DNA of 64,000 bases from positions 49,103 through 113,102 of the forward strand of contig JAHEBQ010000002.1 of NCBI GenBank assembly GCA_024642205.1, read 5' to 3'. The position numbers were made by a program, and so were the translations under genes. The stretch is from Planctomycetaceae bacterium (GTDB taxonomy: Bacteria > Planctomycetota > Planctomycetia > Pirellulales > Pirellulaceae). Positions 1-10,639 of this stretch are shown in pieces. Numbering within the stretch: the stretch's first letter is position 1; each line of letters opens with the position of its first letter. The notes beneath the pieces were generated by a model. That model ran no database searches and was not told the origin of the DNA. It was given only the letters and a program-made list of their open reading frames with translations.

Positions 1-374
1 ATATCGTTGAAACCGATGTTCAATACCTTTACAAACAAGGCGAATCATTTGTGTTCATGGACAAGGTTTCGTTTGAGCAGTACGAACTGTCGGCCGAACA
101 GGTAGGCGACGATTGGAAGTACCTCAAAGACAACATCGACTGCCAAATGACTTTCTTTGGCGGCAACCCGATCATCATGACACCGCCGAATCATGTGGAA
201 CTGAAAGTAGAATATTGCGAGCCCGGGGCCAAGGGCGACACGTCCACCAACGTCCGCAAACCGGTCAGAGTTGAAACCGGTGGCGAATTTCTGACGCCAA
301 TCTTCGTTAACGAGGGGGATATCATCAGGATCGACACGCGAACCGGGGATTATGTTGAACGCGTAAAAGGTTGA
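1..374 (+). CDS. efp: Elongation factor P, 3' part (start lies left of window)
   Basis: EF-P enters the ribosome E site and relieves stalling at polyproline stretches. The open frame runs in from the left edge (first full codon at base 3) and ends with TGA at 372-374. The visible part holds the middle OB domain, with the FMDxxxFEQYEL stretch, and the C-terminal OB domain, with the family-typical VKGDT-like, ETGxxxxxPxFVNEGD and IDTRTGDYVERV segments. The N-terminal KOW domain with the loop residue that is modified in many bacteria lies outside the window, so the modification type (lysine, rhamnosyl-arginine or none) cannot be judged. The family match is clear. Confidence 0.95.
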   Translation, partial: IVETDVQYLYKQGESFVFMDKVSFEQYELSAEQVGDDWKYLKDNIDCQMTFFGGNPIIMTPPNHVELKVEYCEPGAKGDTSTNVRKPVRVETGGEFLTPIFVNEGDIIRIDTRTGDYVERVKG

Positions 375-630
375 GCCAGCGTATTTCTCGTTCGTCCCGT
401 CGTTGCTTGTTTGTCGCCGCCGTCGAAATTCGGTCGGGAAACCGATCCAGAGGTGCATGATGTCGGCTTCCATTGACGGGCCCTGGCCATCGGCCTCTGG
501 AAGATCCAGAAAAACACGCCAACAGCTGTGTTAAATCAAGACTTAAACGGACGTCTGACCTCATATTCCCAGGCAAACAAACCCGACCCCGCAGACTCAT
601 CCATCACAAGGCCTTTACTCAACGGAACAC

Positions 631-2055
631 ATGAAAGTTCAATTCTGGGGCGCCGCTCAGACGGTTACTGGTTCAATGCACTTGATCCATCATGACGGGA
701 AACAGATTCTCCTGGACTGTGGGCTCTATCAGGGCAAACGTCAAGTCGCGTTTGAAAAAAACCGCCAACTTCCGTTTGCAGCCGACCAAATCGACGTCGT
801 GGTCCTTTCGCATGCCCACATTGATCATAGCGGAAATCTGCCTTCGCTTGTGAAGTCAGGTTTCACCGGCCCAATCTACTGTACGTCGGCGACGCGGGAT
901 CTGGCTGCGATCATGTTACTTGACAGCGCAAAAATCCAGACCAATGACGTAAAATATGTGAACAAGAAACGAAGGCAACAACAGAAGAACCTGTTTCATC
1001 CACTGTATGAAACTCTGGATGCGGTTCGAACGCTCAAGCAGTTTCGTAGCGTCGAATACGATCAGGCGTTCCACCCCCTGCCGGGTGTTGAAGTCCGTTT
1101 TCACGTGGCAGGCCACATGCTTGGCGCGGCGATCGTCGAATTGAATCTCGACTCGGAATCGCCGGATGGGGTGCCGACACGACTGGTTTTCAGTGGCGAT
1201 ATTGGTCGGCCAGATATGCCGATTTTGCGTGACCCTGTCACCGTTCCCGGCACCGATTACCTGATCATGGAATCAACCTACGGGAACCGAACCCATCCCG
1301 AAGGAGGCGACGCCAAGAAAACGCTTAAAGAAGCGGCCCATGCGGTTTATGAAGGGGGCGGCAAACTGATCATCCCCGCATTCTCTGTTGGCCGCACCCA
1401 GGAGATTGTTTACCGACTCAACTTGCTGGCGGAAGCGGGTGAACTTCCCCCGATGAAGGTTTATGTTGACAGTCCATTGGCCGTCAACACGACCGACATC
1501 TTTCGCGACCATGTCGAGTGTTTTGATGACGACATGGTCAATGCGATCCTTTCGGAGGAGGACGAGGATCCGCTTGATTTTGGCGAACTCCACTACATCC
1601 GGCATATCAATGACTCAAAAGCCCTGAACCATTCCGAGGAATCGTGTATTATCATTAGTGCTTCCGGAATGTGTGAAGCCGGTCGGGTTTTACATCATCT
1701 GAAAAACAACATTGAGAAACCGAGCACGATGATTCTGTTCGCAGGATACCAGGCCCCGCATACACTGGGCCGAATCCTGCTCGATGGTTCGAGGGACAAA
1801 GTCAAGGTTTTCGGTCAGGAGTACGAAGTCAAAGCCCAGGTTTGCAAGCTGGAAGGCAGCAGCGGTCACGCCGATCAGCGGGAGTTGCTTCAATGGGCCG
1901 AGGAGGTGGCGGATCGTGGCAACATCAAGAAGATCGCCCTGGTGCATTGCGAACTGGATAGCGCGACTGAATTGAGAAAAAAGATTGAGCAAAAGAAACT
2001 TGGACCCGTAATAATCCCTGCGCCTGGTGATGAGATGTTGATGGATGGCAGGTAG
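631..2055 (+). CDS. Beta-CASP metallo-beta-lactamase-fold hydrolase (YsH/CPSF-type RNase)
   Basis: This 474-residue protein is a metallo-beta-lactamase-fold enzyme of the beta-CASP branch, the family of CPSF73-like and archaeal-type RNases, so it is most likely a cytoplasmic RNA-processing nuclease. Visible motifs are the metal-binding HAHIDH (residues 61-66), a later AGHMLGAA histidine, SGDIGR, the ESTYGNRTHP block that opens the beta-CASP domain, SVGRTQE, the ASGMCEAGR block and a C-terminal SSGHADQ histidine. Together these form the full set of metal ligands. No signal peptide is seen. It stands alone: EF-P ends about 256 bp upstream on the same strand and a sulfatase follows 214 bp downstream. 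The substrate cannot be read from sequence. Confidence 0.9.
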   Translation: MKVQFWGAAQTVTGSMHLIHHDGKQILLDCGLYQGKRQVAFEKNRQLPFAADQIDVVVLSHAHIDHSGNLPSLVKSGFTGPIYCTSATRDLAAIMLLDSAKIQTNDVKYVNKKRRQQQKNLFHPLYETLDAVRTLKQFRSVEYDQAFHPLPGVEVRFHVAGHMLGAAIVELNLDSESPDGVPTRLVFSGDIGRPDMPILRDPVTVPGTDYLIMESTYGNRTHPEGGDAKKTLKEAAHAVYEGGGKLIIPAFSVGRTQEIVYRLNLLAEAGELPPMKVYVDSPLAVNTTDIFRDHVECFDDDMVNAILSEEDEDPLDFGELHYIRHINDSKALNHSEESCIIISASGMCEAGRVLHHLKNNIEKPSTMILFAGYQAPHTLGRILLDGSRDKVKVFGQEYEVKAQVCKLEGSSGHADQRELLQWAEEVADRGNIKKIALVHCELDSATELRKKIEQKKLGPVIIPAPGDEMLMDGR

Positions 2056-2269
2056 TTTGTGCCAGCATCAAATTCATGCCGGACACAAACAAAACTCGAA
2101 AACGTTTATTGCCAATCGCGGAAGCCTTGGACCCGAATCACGCTGTGTCCGCAATCAAATTCCGCTGCCATCGGGTAACGCCTGTGGCTCACAGAAAGGG
2201 ATTGAGGTTGACCCTGATGACTGCAAAGATGATGGTCGATTTACAGTTTTACGGATTGAGTCTAGTACC

Positions 2270-3643
2270 ATGAAATTGCCAGTTTTGAAATTCGTCATTT
2301 GCGCGTTCGTCGGGCTCACCCTGTTTGAGGATGTATCGAACACCGCGTCCGCCCAGGACAAACCAAATATCGTGATGATCATATCCGATGACCAGGCCTG
2401 GACGGATTACTCGTTTATGGGGCACGAAAAGATCAAGACGCCAAATCTTGATGCATTGGCGAAACAAAGCGTCGTGTTCCGCCGCGGCTATGTGCCCACC
2501 GCGCTCTGCCGTCCCTCATTGATGACCATGATCACAGGACGGTATGCCCACCAACATGGCGTCACCGGCAATGATCCGTCACCGAAATATGCTCAGCCAG
2601 GCACCGAACTCAACAATCAACGTCGCGCCCAGCTGATTTCCTACATCGACAGATTTGATACGCTGCCAAAACAGCTTGCGAAGCAAGGTTACCTATGCCA
2701 CCAATCCGGGAAATGGTGGGAAGGCAACTTCAAAAGGGGTGGCTTTACGCACGGTATGACGCGCGGGTTCCCGAAAAAAGGGGGCCGGCATGGAGATGAT
2801 GGATTGAAAATCGGTCGCGAAGGGCTCCAACCGGTGACCGATTTTGTTGACATGTCGGTCAGACAAAAGAGACCGTTTTTCCTCTGGTACGCTCCGTTCC
2901 TGCCGCACTCGCCGCACAATCCACCAGAGAGGCTGCTGAAAAAGTACTCGTCAACTGATTTGCCCCCGACGATAGCCAAATACTACGCCATGTGCGAGTG
3001 GTTTGACGAGACCTGCGGAGAATTGATCGCGCATCTGGAAAAGGCAGGAGTTCGAGATGACACGTTGATCGTTTACGTTTGTGACAACGGTTGGATCCAG
3101 AGTCCTGACAGCAATCGATATGCGCCGCGATCAAAACAGACACCGTACGAAGGTGGAATTCGCACGCCGATCCTGTTTTCGTGGCCGGGAAAAATGAAAC
3201 CAGCGGATCGGACGGAGCTTTGCAGCAGCATCGACATCGCTCCGACGGTTCTCGCGGCCGCGGGACTTGAGGCTCCGGACGACTTGCCCGGTTTGAATCT
3301 GCTATCCAATCTCGAAACCGGGCAACCGATCTTGAGGAACAACATATTTGGTGAATCATTTGCCCATGACATCGCCGACATCGAAACCCCTGAAGCTTCC
3401 CTGCTGTATCGCTGGTGCATTTCCGGAAAATGGAAATTACTTCTAACGTATGACGGGGAAGTCAACCGGTATCAATCGACACATCCGCGAACCGAAAAAC
3501 GGCCCCAGCTTTTTGATCTGATCGCGGACCCCGATGAAACGAAAAACCTGGCTTCTGAAAATCCAGAGGTGGTCGCCAGCCTGGCAAAGGAGATTGAAGG
3601 CTGGTATCCGCTGAAAGAACGCCACACGCTCAATCACTGGTAA
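2270..3643 (+). CDS. Exported sulfatase of the C-x-P-S-L type
   Basis: A 457-residue S1-type sulfatase (alkaline phosphatase superfamily). The open frame extends back to 2045, but the ATG at 2270 begins a clean signal peptide (MKLPVLKF...TASAQ, cleavage near residue 29) directly before the PNIVMIISDDQ metal-binding strand (Asp at 40-41), so this start is chosen. The formylglycine region reads LCRPSLMTMITGR with Cys80. The classical motif is C-x-P-x-R, and here Leu stands where the Arg is expected. Later blocks (SGKWWEG, PFLPHSPHNPP, YVCDNGW, PYEGGIRTPILFSWPG) are typical. Planctomycetes carry many sulfatases for sulfated polysaccharides; the substrate here is unknown. It converges on the giant gene at 3819-10439. 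Confidence 0.9.
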   Translation: MKLPVLKFVICAFVGLTLFEDVSNTASAQDKPNIVMIISDDQAWTDYSFMGHEKIKTPNLDALAKQSVVFRRGYVPTALCRPSLMTMITGRYAHQHGVTGNDPSPKYAQPGTELNNQRRAQLISYIDRFDTLPKQLAKQGYLCHQSGKWWEGNFKRGGFTHGMTRGFPKKGGRHGDDGLKIGREGLQPVTDFVDMSVRQKRPFFLWYAPFLPHSPHNPPERLLKKYSSTDLPPTIAKYYAMCEWFDETCGELIAHLEKAGVRDDTLIVYVCDNGWIQSPDSNRYAPRSKQTPYEGGIRTPILFSWPGKMKPADRTELCSSIDIAPTVLAAAGLEAPDDLPGLNLLSNLETGQPILRNNIFGESFAHDIADIETPEASLLYRWCISGKWKLLLTYDGEVNRYQSTHPRTEKRPQLFDLIADPDETKNLASENPEVVASLAKEIEGWYPLKERHTLNHW

Positions 3644-3818
3644 GCGGGATACATTCGAGTGGAACGTGGCGCTTCATTCCGCGTCATTACCGGATGAATC
3701 GCCGCACACCGCCTCCCGGGGTTGCGGATGCAATTCCACTGGAATCCATCCCCGCCCAACCGGATTGGATGATCACTCCGGTCGGAGAAAAATTGTTGCC
3801 GCTGACACGGAGGGACTA

Positions 3819-6800
3819 CTATTCCTTCGGCGGATCGGCCTGACGAATCACCGCTCCCTGGTCCTCACTGAGGATCAGTATTGAGAACTTCTGAATTCCG
3901 TCGATTGTTCGATTGCTTTGTGAAACATAGTCAAACCTCCCACGCAAATCCGTGTAACCATCTTTGTGGAATCGATCCGAACCATCCATCATCCGGGCAT
4001 AGACCTTGACATAGGTTTTGGCAATCGGTTTTCCCGAATCTTCGTCCGTAACGTGAACCTGTCCGTACTTTTCCAGCAGCTGGACATCGAGTGAATGTGC
4101 AAAATAGGGCTGCGACCTGGTTTGATCGCCGGCCACTATTTCGACCAGCACGTTTTTGTTCTGCATTTCCCTGGGAAGTTCATAGTCCTGGCTTCCTTTT
4201 CCGTTTTCGCCGAGATTCAACGTGACCGTCCTGGAAACATTTGGTCGAATCATCGAAAAACCATCAAGTTCATCCTGCGCGAAGGGACTGCGACTGAACA
4301 ACAACTCGATATCCATCTCGTAAAAGTTGACTTGAACCTGTTTTACGTTTTGATATTTGATTTTGGCAACGCCGGACTCGATTTCGAAATCAAAACTCTC
4401 GGACTTTGAAGCCAGTTCGGTTTGTGCCTGAGACGTGTCCTTGTCGTCAACGGTCTTGGTATCCCCACCCCGAATTTCTTCAACCTGCGCCAAAATGTGC
4501 TGGAACCGGTTTCGCCACAGGTCAACCGGATAGTCCGCCCACTTTGCGGCTTTGGCAGACGCTTCGTTGGGATTGGAGCGATAGATATCGAGATACGCGT
4601 CGCAGTAATCATATTGTATCTGTGAATGCAGATTGTCTTTGGAAACTTTCCCAAAATGCTCAAGCGCCGTTTCAATCCGGTCCTGCAGCAACATGTAGTA
4701 GGCAATGACCAGGTGATCATCGTCGGAGAGTTCACGCCGGTTTGCCAGAACGCTGAGCAGTTGCTGGTATTGGGAGAAGAAATTCGGGTTGAGGATCTTT
4801 CGTTCCGGGCCAAGTTGGTGAGCCCGATCATTGACCAGCGGCCAATACTCTTTGTGGGCATACCAGTTTCGCTCGATCGGATTGATCGTCACCAGATCGG
4901 AATTGAAGTACATTCCGCAGTTCGAAATGAACTGAGCGGCATGGTCCAGGAATTCCCGAATCGCCGACGGATCATTGTGCATGACCGCGTAGGCCCACAA
5001 TACATCGTTGTAGACGTAACGATTGCGAAGTGTCTTGATCGCGCGGGCAAAAAACTCAGCGTCTTTCATTCGGAAAGCGATCTTTCCCAAATCAAGCCGC
5101 AGAATATTCTGCCGGTTGAGGAAATCAATAACCTCATCGTCGGTGCCATTTTGCGAAACAAATTCCCACGACGTCTTGTCGACTTCGGCCGGACGATCAA
5201 TCACCTTGAACGTCACATTATCGGCAACGGCCAGGACCTTTTCCTCAGCCGAAACGTGCGCCGGGTAGTGCTCGAAATCACCTGCCGTCGGGAAGTAAAA
5301 TGCATATTCAAAGGTTTTGGTGCTGAAGGCTTCGAGGTCCATTTGAATAGTGCGAGTTTCCTGGGCGCCACTGCAGGCCACCGATCCGAGCGGGATTTGA
5401 ATCAACAATTCAACGGCTCGTGGCGTTGAGGTCGGATTGGTGAGCACCACCTGGCTGCCATAGAGCGTATGAGCCAGGAAGTCATCCGAAACAAACTTGT
5501 CAAAACGAACTCCTTCTTCGAAACGATACCGGTCGTTTTTCTGGAAAAAGTTCTCGCTTACCAGGATCGTTGTGTTTCCTCGATCGAAGATCGCGTCGCG
5601 AACCTGTTGATGCAGTGCAATTGTTGGCCCGCCCGCCTTGAACGTCATCGAGTTGTCGGCATAGTCGAAATTCTGTTTCGGCTCCTCGAACGGAAGATCA
5701 AGGACAGCCAGCGCAAACATCATTTCGGTAAACGTGCGATGAGATTCTGAAAAATGAGGGGACAAGAACGAACCACCACCATGGTTGGCATAGTCCCGCC
5801 AGAACCGATTACCTTGCACCAGGTCAATCGTCTGATCCTCCGGGCGTTTCAGGTAGTAATTGTTCTCCATCCATTCCTTGGTTGGAGACAGTCGTTCATA
5901 GAGTTTTCGGGCAGCTTTACCCAACTCAGCCAACCGGTTCTCATTGAAATATTCATCGACCTGCCTCAACTGTTCACCTGCACTCAACTCAGACTTCTTC
6001 AAATCATCCATCATTTCTTTTGAATCTTTGAAATTCTGAAGTCGTTTTTGCTCCATTTGCAGTTCAACACCGGCGACCGCTTTCGATTTCCGTCTCGCTG
6101 GTGCCCCACCGTTGATGCTTTCGCTCTCGGCGAGATCTTCTTCTCTCGCCGAGAAATCCTGATCGGTGCCGAACATCTGCAATGGCATCGCTTGCCCGTC
6201 AGCCATTTCGCGACCTTTCGACTCACCTCCACGAGAAAGTGCCCTGCCACCCATACCTCCTTGCATCTGCGCGGCCTTTTCCGTAATCGCTCCCTCAGTA
6301 ATTGACAGACTGTCGCTTTTATCGCGGATGGCCGCACCCAGTCGGTCGAGACGACTTAGGCTTTCATTGACACTGGAGGATTGGGGTGCCGGAGCAGCTC
6401 CAAAAGCTGGAAGATTGTTCTTTCCTCCCGTCGGTTGATTGCTGGCAAGTCCGGAATCCATTCCCAGCCCGCGAATGGTCGTATCGTACAGCATGTCGAG
6501 CTGGGCCCGCGAAGTCGGTGTCAACAAATAATTTTCGTTCACGTTGCGAATGATGTCGGCCGATTGTTCTTCCAGTCGCTGCGCAAGCAGGATCTTTTCG
6601 ACTGTATTCAAGCGTTCGTATTTCCACGGACTGACATACTCATCCAGATTCGATTTGAGCAACCAACGGTCCATAAACGTCTGGTCTCGCTTGTTTTTCA
6701 AATGAGGAACGACCACTTTGTCGAAAAATACGGGATCCTTCTTCATCAGAAAGAAATTCAGTTCATGGCATGCGTACTTGGAGTACAATTCGTTTTTTGA

Positions 6801-9800
6801 TTTTTCCGGTTTGTCATTCCAGGTCAAAATGAATTCAAACCGGGACAAATGCGTGCCCGGGTTTAACGCCAGCATCAGCTGGAAAACATCTCCCAGGTCG
6901 TCGTATTGCTGAAATTTCGCCGAAATAATATCTTCGATCAAAAGCGTATCGCCAGCCTGCAGAATCCCCGTTTGTTTCGACTGCGAAAAATGCTTGTCGG
7001 GATCCAGGGCATGGGCCAAACGCGCGTCGGCAGGTGCCAGTTTCAGTAATGGCAAGTCCACGTTTCGCTGAATCGTGTTGAAGGCATTGACCGCGACAAG
7101 CCGAACGTGCTGGTTGGGGCCCAGCGATTTTCGATCAATCGAAACAACGCCATTTTCCATAGGCTTGAGGTTGGAAAGTAGAACCGCATCATCACCCAGG
7201 TAGTCCAGGTTGGCAAAATCAAGATTGGCGGCCGAACCGTCGACTTTTGCCGAACTGCGCTCGAGTGACTTGTCTGCTTCATTTCCAACTCGACCGAAAT
7301 CGCTTCCCGCCAAAGCTTCCTGTGCAGAATTGCTGGTGACCTGGACTTCCCACGGGTTGAGAAGCAACGACGGTCGTTCAAGCATATTGCCCGGGTACTT
7401 ACTGGCGTACTTGCGACGCAATATATACTCGTATTCGTCGCCAATCTTTCGACCCTCCATGTAAACGGAACGACGAATGGATGGTTCGCGAAGCCATGGT
7501 TCCAGGTCTCGAATCTGTGAAAACAGGGCGTACGCATTGAATGCCGGTTGATATCGATTGGCGATCACGTGGACTCGCGTGTACGCGTCCGCGTTATCCA
7601 GCTGAATTCGAATTTTTTCGTCGTTGGTCGTCACCTTTGCGATATGCAACGCCTGGGTGCCGCGCGCCTCGAGGTGTCGATATTTCCCGACCAGTACATT
7701 TTCGGCCTGTTTGCCATCGGTGACCCGGATCGTAACGGTCTGGTACCAAACCGGGCCCATCTGCCTCGGATATACAAGGCGCAGTTCATAATCACCGGCG
7801 GCCAGATCCCTGATCTTGATCAAACCATCTTTGACGTCGACCAAATCAAACCAATCCGTCACGTACGTCCCGCGTCGAACTTCCAACAACGAGATATTTT
7901 CACGGGAAGCCTTGTCCACTCCTGCGGGGGCCGGTAACTCAACCGTGGAACCGGTTAACGAATCGATGGTGCGGTAATAGGATTGGTCCTGCGTCGCGAT
8001 CGGCCACGATTTTTCGGCTCCTCCAAGGGGTGTCGCCTTGATGGAACTGACATCTGGCAGCAGACCGAGTTCGATCAATCCCTGCTCGTCTGATTGCAGG
8101 TCAACATTGACCTCGGAATTGAACTGGTCCATTGTGATGGCAAGTCGCACCGCCTGCTTGGGTCGTGTTTCGCCAGTCTTGCCCAGCAGTTCGAGAAAAT
8201 AGCCGCGGCTGGTCGGAACCAGGTGAACATCCTGAATGACGTCTGACTGGTCGATCGCGTTGAGGGAAAAAGCCTGCGACACCGCGACATTGGTGGTTTC
8301 ATTACGACTGACTACTTTCAATTCTCCGGTGAGCGAAAGTGAGATTGTCTTGAGTCGTGGCGGGACAACGAACTCGCAGATGGTTTCAAGCTTTTCGGAC
8401 AACTTGAGATCGTCGATGACTTTCGTGGTCGATATCCCGTCCAGGTTGACGGACGTGATGACCAGTTTCGGCTTGTTCAGAATTGCAACCGGAACAGGGT
8501 TGCCTCCAATGATCCGCAGCGACGGTCGAATCAGTACTTTTGCCTTGTTACTCCGCGTCAGGTTCTCGCGATCAAGGACCAACGCGGCCTCGAATTGATA
8601 GTTCTCGGCAACATGTTCAAACGTCTGAAGGCAACTGAAATCGCCCTGTGTGATAATTGCGTTGACTCGGCCGGGCTGGGTTGAAAACGGCACGAGGATT
8701 TTGCCTTCCTTGTCTGGCTGGTATCGCGCACCGGCAATCCACAAGTTGGCGTCGGCAACCACCGCGCCGGATTGGTCAATAACCGTGAACAGCTGGCCGG
8801 CTGCAGTGACCTGGTCAGACATCTGGAGTCGCCCTTTGCGAATCAGGGCCCTGCTGCTTTTCCCACCAGCGATGAAATCAACTACGTAAACGCCACGATC
8901 CTTGATTTGCGGAAACTTGAACTGGCGTTTTTTCCGCAGGGCAGGGGCCTCGCTGTAGGAAAACGTCTCTTCGAAATTCGGAACCAGCCCGTCGAGATTA
9001 ACATCGGTGTCGACCTCTCGCTTGTACTTGCGGTAGTAGTTGTTGGTGTTGATCTCAAACACCTTGACGATCAGGTTTTCGACATTCTTGACATACAGTT
9101 CGAGTTCAACTTTGTCGTCCGTGCTGAAGAATTCGGGATTCGTCGGGAGAAATTCGACATCCACCCGGTCGAGGACCTGCTTATATTCTTCCGGTGACAG
9201 CATGGAAGCCCATTTTTCGGCATCGCCGATTCCGTTGAGGATCTTGACGATGGCAAACTGACTGCTGAGATACGTCTGCCGAACGAAAGGTTCAAACGCC
9301 TCGGTATTAGTCGCGTCCAGCAAAAAATGATGCAAATAGTCCTGGATCAATGGCTCATCGTTGATAACCGGCGGCAGCAAAATCTGGCTGGAATAGTTCG
9401 CATTCAGGTTGACGATGTAACTGGATGATTTGATATCCCTGATAAGAACCGGATTGACATAGCCGGTATTCCGTGGGAGTTCCAGGTATTCCATGAATAA
9501 CGCCCGGTCGTACTTGCCTTCGCTGAGATCGAGTTCAAGTTTGCGAAACAGCACACAAGCCTTGAGCGAATTAAAGTTGGGGTTGAGCGGTTTGACGAAG
9601 TCCCACAACCGATCGAGAAATTTTCGATGCTCAACCGGATCAGCTTGCCAGTTAATGTCTTCGGAAGGATGCAATTTCGTAAGATAGACGTTGACATAGT
9701 TATCCAGCGTTAGCGCCTTGTCGAATTTCACTGCCAATTCATCCAACTGTTTGATCGTGAGCGCCATGTGAATGGCCAGGGAGCCAAATCCTCCACTGTC

Positions 9801-10439
9801 GCGTTCATTGAGGTCGTCGACAATCAAGTCAACCAATCCCGGAAAATCGGGGTGCGTCAACCGCTGGAGCAGGTCTCGACGCTGGATTTTGTTGAGTTTT
9901 TGATCGGCCAGAAGTCGAAGTCCCTTGTCCGTGAAACCGGCCGTATTGGCGTTGGACTGGAAAGCCTGTTGTAATAATCGGTCGCTGGAAATCAATTTGG
10001 GATCCAGCTTGGTCGGGAGATCACGCTGAGTTTGAGGGATTTCACGTTGATGAGCAAAGTACAGATTCAATTCGCGGGTCAAGTAGTCAAGCGTCTCTTT
10101 GGGGTTGTCGCTATACTTGAGCAGTGCCTGCCGGTTTTGAATCTGTTTCACCAGTTGTGTTTCACCAAACCGTTTGATCCACGGTTTGAGCATTTCATCG
10201 ACTTTGTCGAGTTGTTGGATGTTTTGAAAATGCAGCGAATGAAAGTAGTAATAGCGTTCGGTTCCGGGAACCAGTTGCTTGAGCACGGCCTCCCGATCTT
10301 TGGCAAGCACAAAATCTTCCAAAAACCCAACCTCCTGGGCATTAATCATGCTGGGGTGGTCTGCCGTCCATGGCAAAGCGCCTGGAACGAGGGCAAAACA
10401 GGTGAATAATAACAGCAGCATATGATTGGTGAGACGCAT
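3819..10439 (-). CDS. Giant exported protein, 2206 aa, weakly alpha-2-macroglobulin-like
   Basis: I do not recognise a named family for the whole protein. It starts with a signal peptide (hydrophobic residues about 7-22, likely cleavage near residue 34, MINA-QE). The first 430 residues look helical. From about 430 on there are several beta-rich repeats, such as VKVFEIN, GVYVVDFIAGGKSSRALIRKG and AAGQLFTVIDQSGAVVADA, that resemble macroglobulin (MG) or bacterial alpha-2-macroglobulin domains. I find no thioester CxEQ motif. A Gly/Ser/Gln/Met-rich low-complexity stretch lies at roughly residues 1340-1500, followed by more beta-rich and then helical TPR-like segments. It stands alone and is likely periplasmic or surface located. 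The MG assignment is an inference from texture, not a domain hit. Confidence 0.85.
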   Translation of the reverse strand: MRLTNHMLLLLFTCFALVPGALPWTADHPSMINAQEVGFLEDFVLAKDREAVLKQLVPGTERYYYFHSLHFQNIQQLDKVDEMLKPWIKRFGETQLVKQIQNRQALLKYSDNPKETLDYLTRELNLYFAHQREIPQTQRDLPTKLDPKLISSDRLLQQAFQSNANTAGFTDKGLRLLADQKLNKIQRRDLLQRLTHPDFPGLVDLIVDDLNERDSGGFGSLAIHMALTIKQLDELAVKFDKALTLDNYVNVYLTKLHPSEDINWQADPVEHRKFLDRLWDFVKPLNPNFNSLKACVLFRKLELDLSEGKYDRALFMEYLELPRNTGYVNPVLIRDIKSSSYIVNLNANYSSQILLPPVINDEPLIQDYLHHFLLDATNTEAFEPFVRQTYLSSQFAIVKILNGIGDAEKWASMLSPEEYKQVLDRVDVEFLPTNPEFFSTDDKVELELYVKNVENLIVKVFEINTNNYYRKYKREVDTDVNLDGLVPNFEETFSYSEAPALRKKRQFKFPQIKDRGVYVVDFIAGGKSSRALIRKGRLQMSDQVTAAGQLFTVIDQSGAVVADANLWIAGARYQPDKEGKILVPFSTQPGRVNAIITQGDFSCLQTFEHVAENYQFEAALVLDRENLTRSNKAKVLIRPSLRIIGGNPVPVAILNKPKLVITSVNLDGISTTKVIDDLKLSEKLETICEFVVPPRLKTISLSLTGELKVVSRNETTNVAVSQAFSLNAIDQSDVIQDVHLVPTSRGYFLELLGKTGETRPKQAVRLAITMDQFNSEVNVDLQSDEQGLIELGLLPDVSSIKATPLGGAEKSWPIATQDQSYYRTIDSLTGSTVELPAPAGVDKASRENISLLEVRRGTYVTDWFDLVDVKDGLIKIRDLAAGDYELRLVYPRQMGPVWYQTVTIRVTDGKQAENVLVGKYRHLEARGTQALHIAKVTTNDEKIRIQLDNADAYTRVHVIANRYQPAFNAYALFSQIRDLEPWLREPSIRRSVYMEGRKIGDEYEYILRRKYASKYPGNMLERPSLLLNPWEVQVTSNSAQEALAGSDFGRVGNEADKSLERSSAKVDGSAANLDFANLDYLGDDAVLLSNLKPMENGVVSIDRKSLGPNQHVRLVAVNAFNTIQRNVDLPLLKLAPADARLAHALDPDKHFSQSKQTGILQAGDTLLIEDIISAKFQQYDDLGDVFQLMLALNPGTHLSRFEFILTWNDKPEKSKNELYSKYACHELNFFLMKKDPVFFDKVVVPHLKNKRDQTFMDRWLLKSNLDEYVSPWKYERLNTVEKILLAQRLEEQSADIIRNVNENYLLTPTSRAQLDMLYDTTIRGLGMDSGLASNQPTGGKNNLPAFGAAPAPQSSSVNESLSRLDRLGAAIRDKSDSLSITEGAITEKAAQMQGGMGGRALSRGGESKGREMADGQAMPLQMFGTDQDFSAREEDLAESESINGGAPARRKSKAVAGVELQMEQKRLQNFKDSKEMMDDLKKSELSAGEQLRQVDEYFNENRLAELGKAARKLYERLSPTKEWMENNYYLKRPEDQTIDLVQGNRFWRDYANHGGGSFLSPHFSESHRTFTEMMFALAVLDLPFEEPKQNFDYADNSMTFKAGGPTIALHQQVRDAIFDRGNTTILVSENFFQKNDRYRFEEGVRFDKFVSDDFLAHTLYGSQVVLTNPTSTPRAVELLIQIPLGSVACSGAQETRTIQMDLEAFSTKTFEYAFYFPTAGDFEHYPAHVSAEEKVLAVADNVTFKVIDRPAEVDKTSWEFVSQNGTDDEVIDFLNRQNILRLDLGKIAFRMKDAEFFARAIKTLRNRYVYNDVLWAYAVMHNDPSAIREFLDHAAQFISNCGMYFNSDLVTINPIERNWYAHKEYWPLVNDRAHQLGPERKILNPNFFSQYQQLLSVLANRRELSDDDHLVIAYYMLLQDRIETALEHFGKVSKDNLHSQIQYDYCDAYLDIYRSNPNEASAKAAKWADYPVDLWRNRFQHILAQVEEIRGGDTKTVDDKDTSQAQTELASKSESFDFEIESGVAKIKYQNVKQVQVNFYEMDIELLFSRSPFAQDELDGFSMIRPNVSRTVTLNLGENGKGSQDYELPREMQNKNVLVEIVAGDQTRSQPYFAHSLDVQLLEKYGQVHVTDEDSGKPIAKTYVKVYARMMDGSDRFHKDGYTDLRGRFDYVSQSNRTIDGIQKFSILILSEDQGAVIRQADPPKE

Positions 10440-10639
10440 GGTGGACTCCCGAGATTCAGCGTATTAAGGTCAGCGTTGATTTTAGAAAGATACGACGTTG
10501 CTCCGCCGTTTGATCTAATGTTTGACGAGTTTCGGCGGGATTCGTTAGCAGAATTCGACCCATTTTTCGGAAAAACCGGCTTCCAGCAGACAGTCTGGAT
10601 CCAATTTGGCAGAATAATTAGACAAATTCACGGATATTC

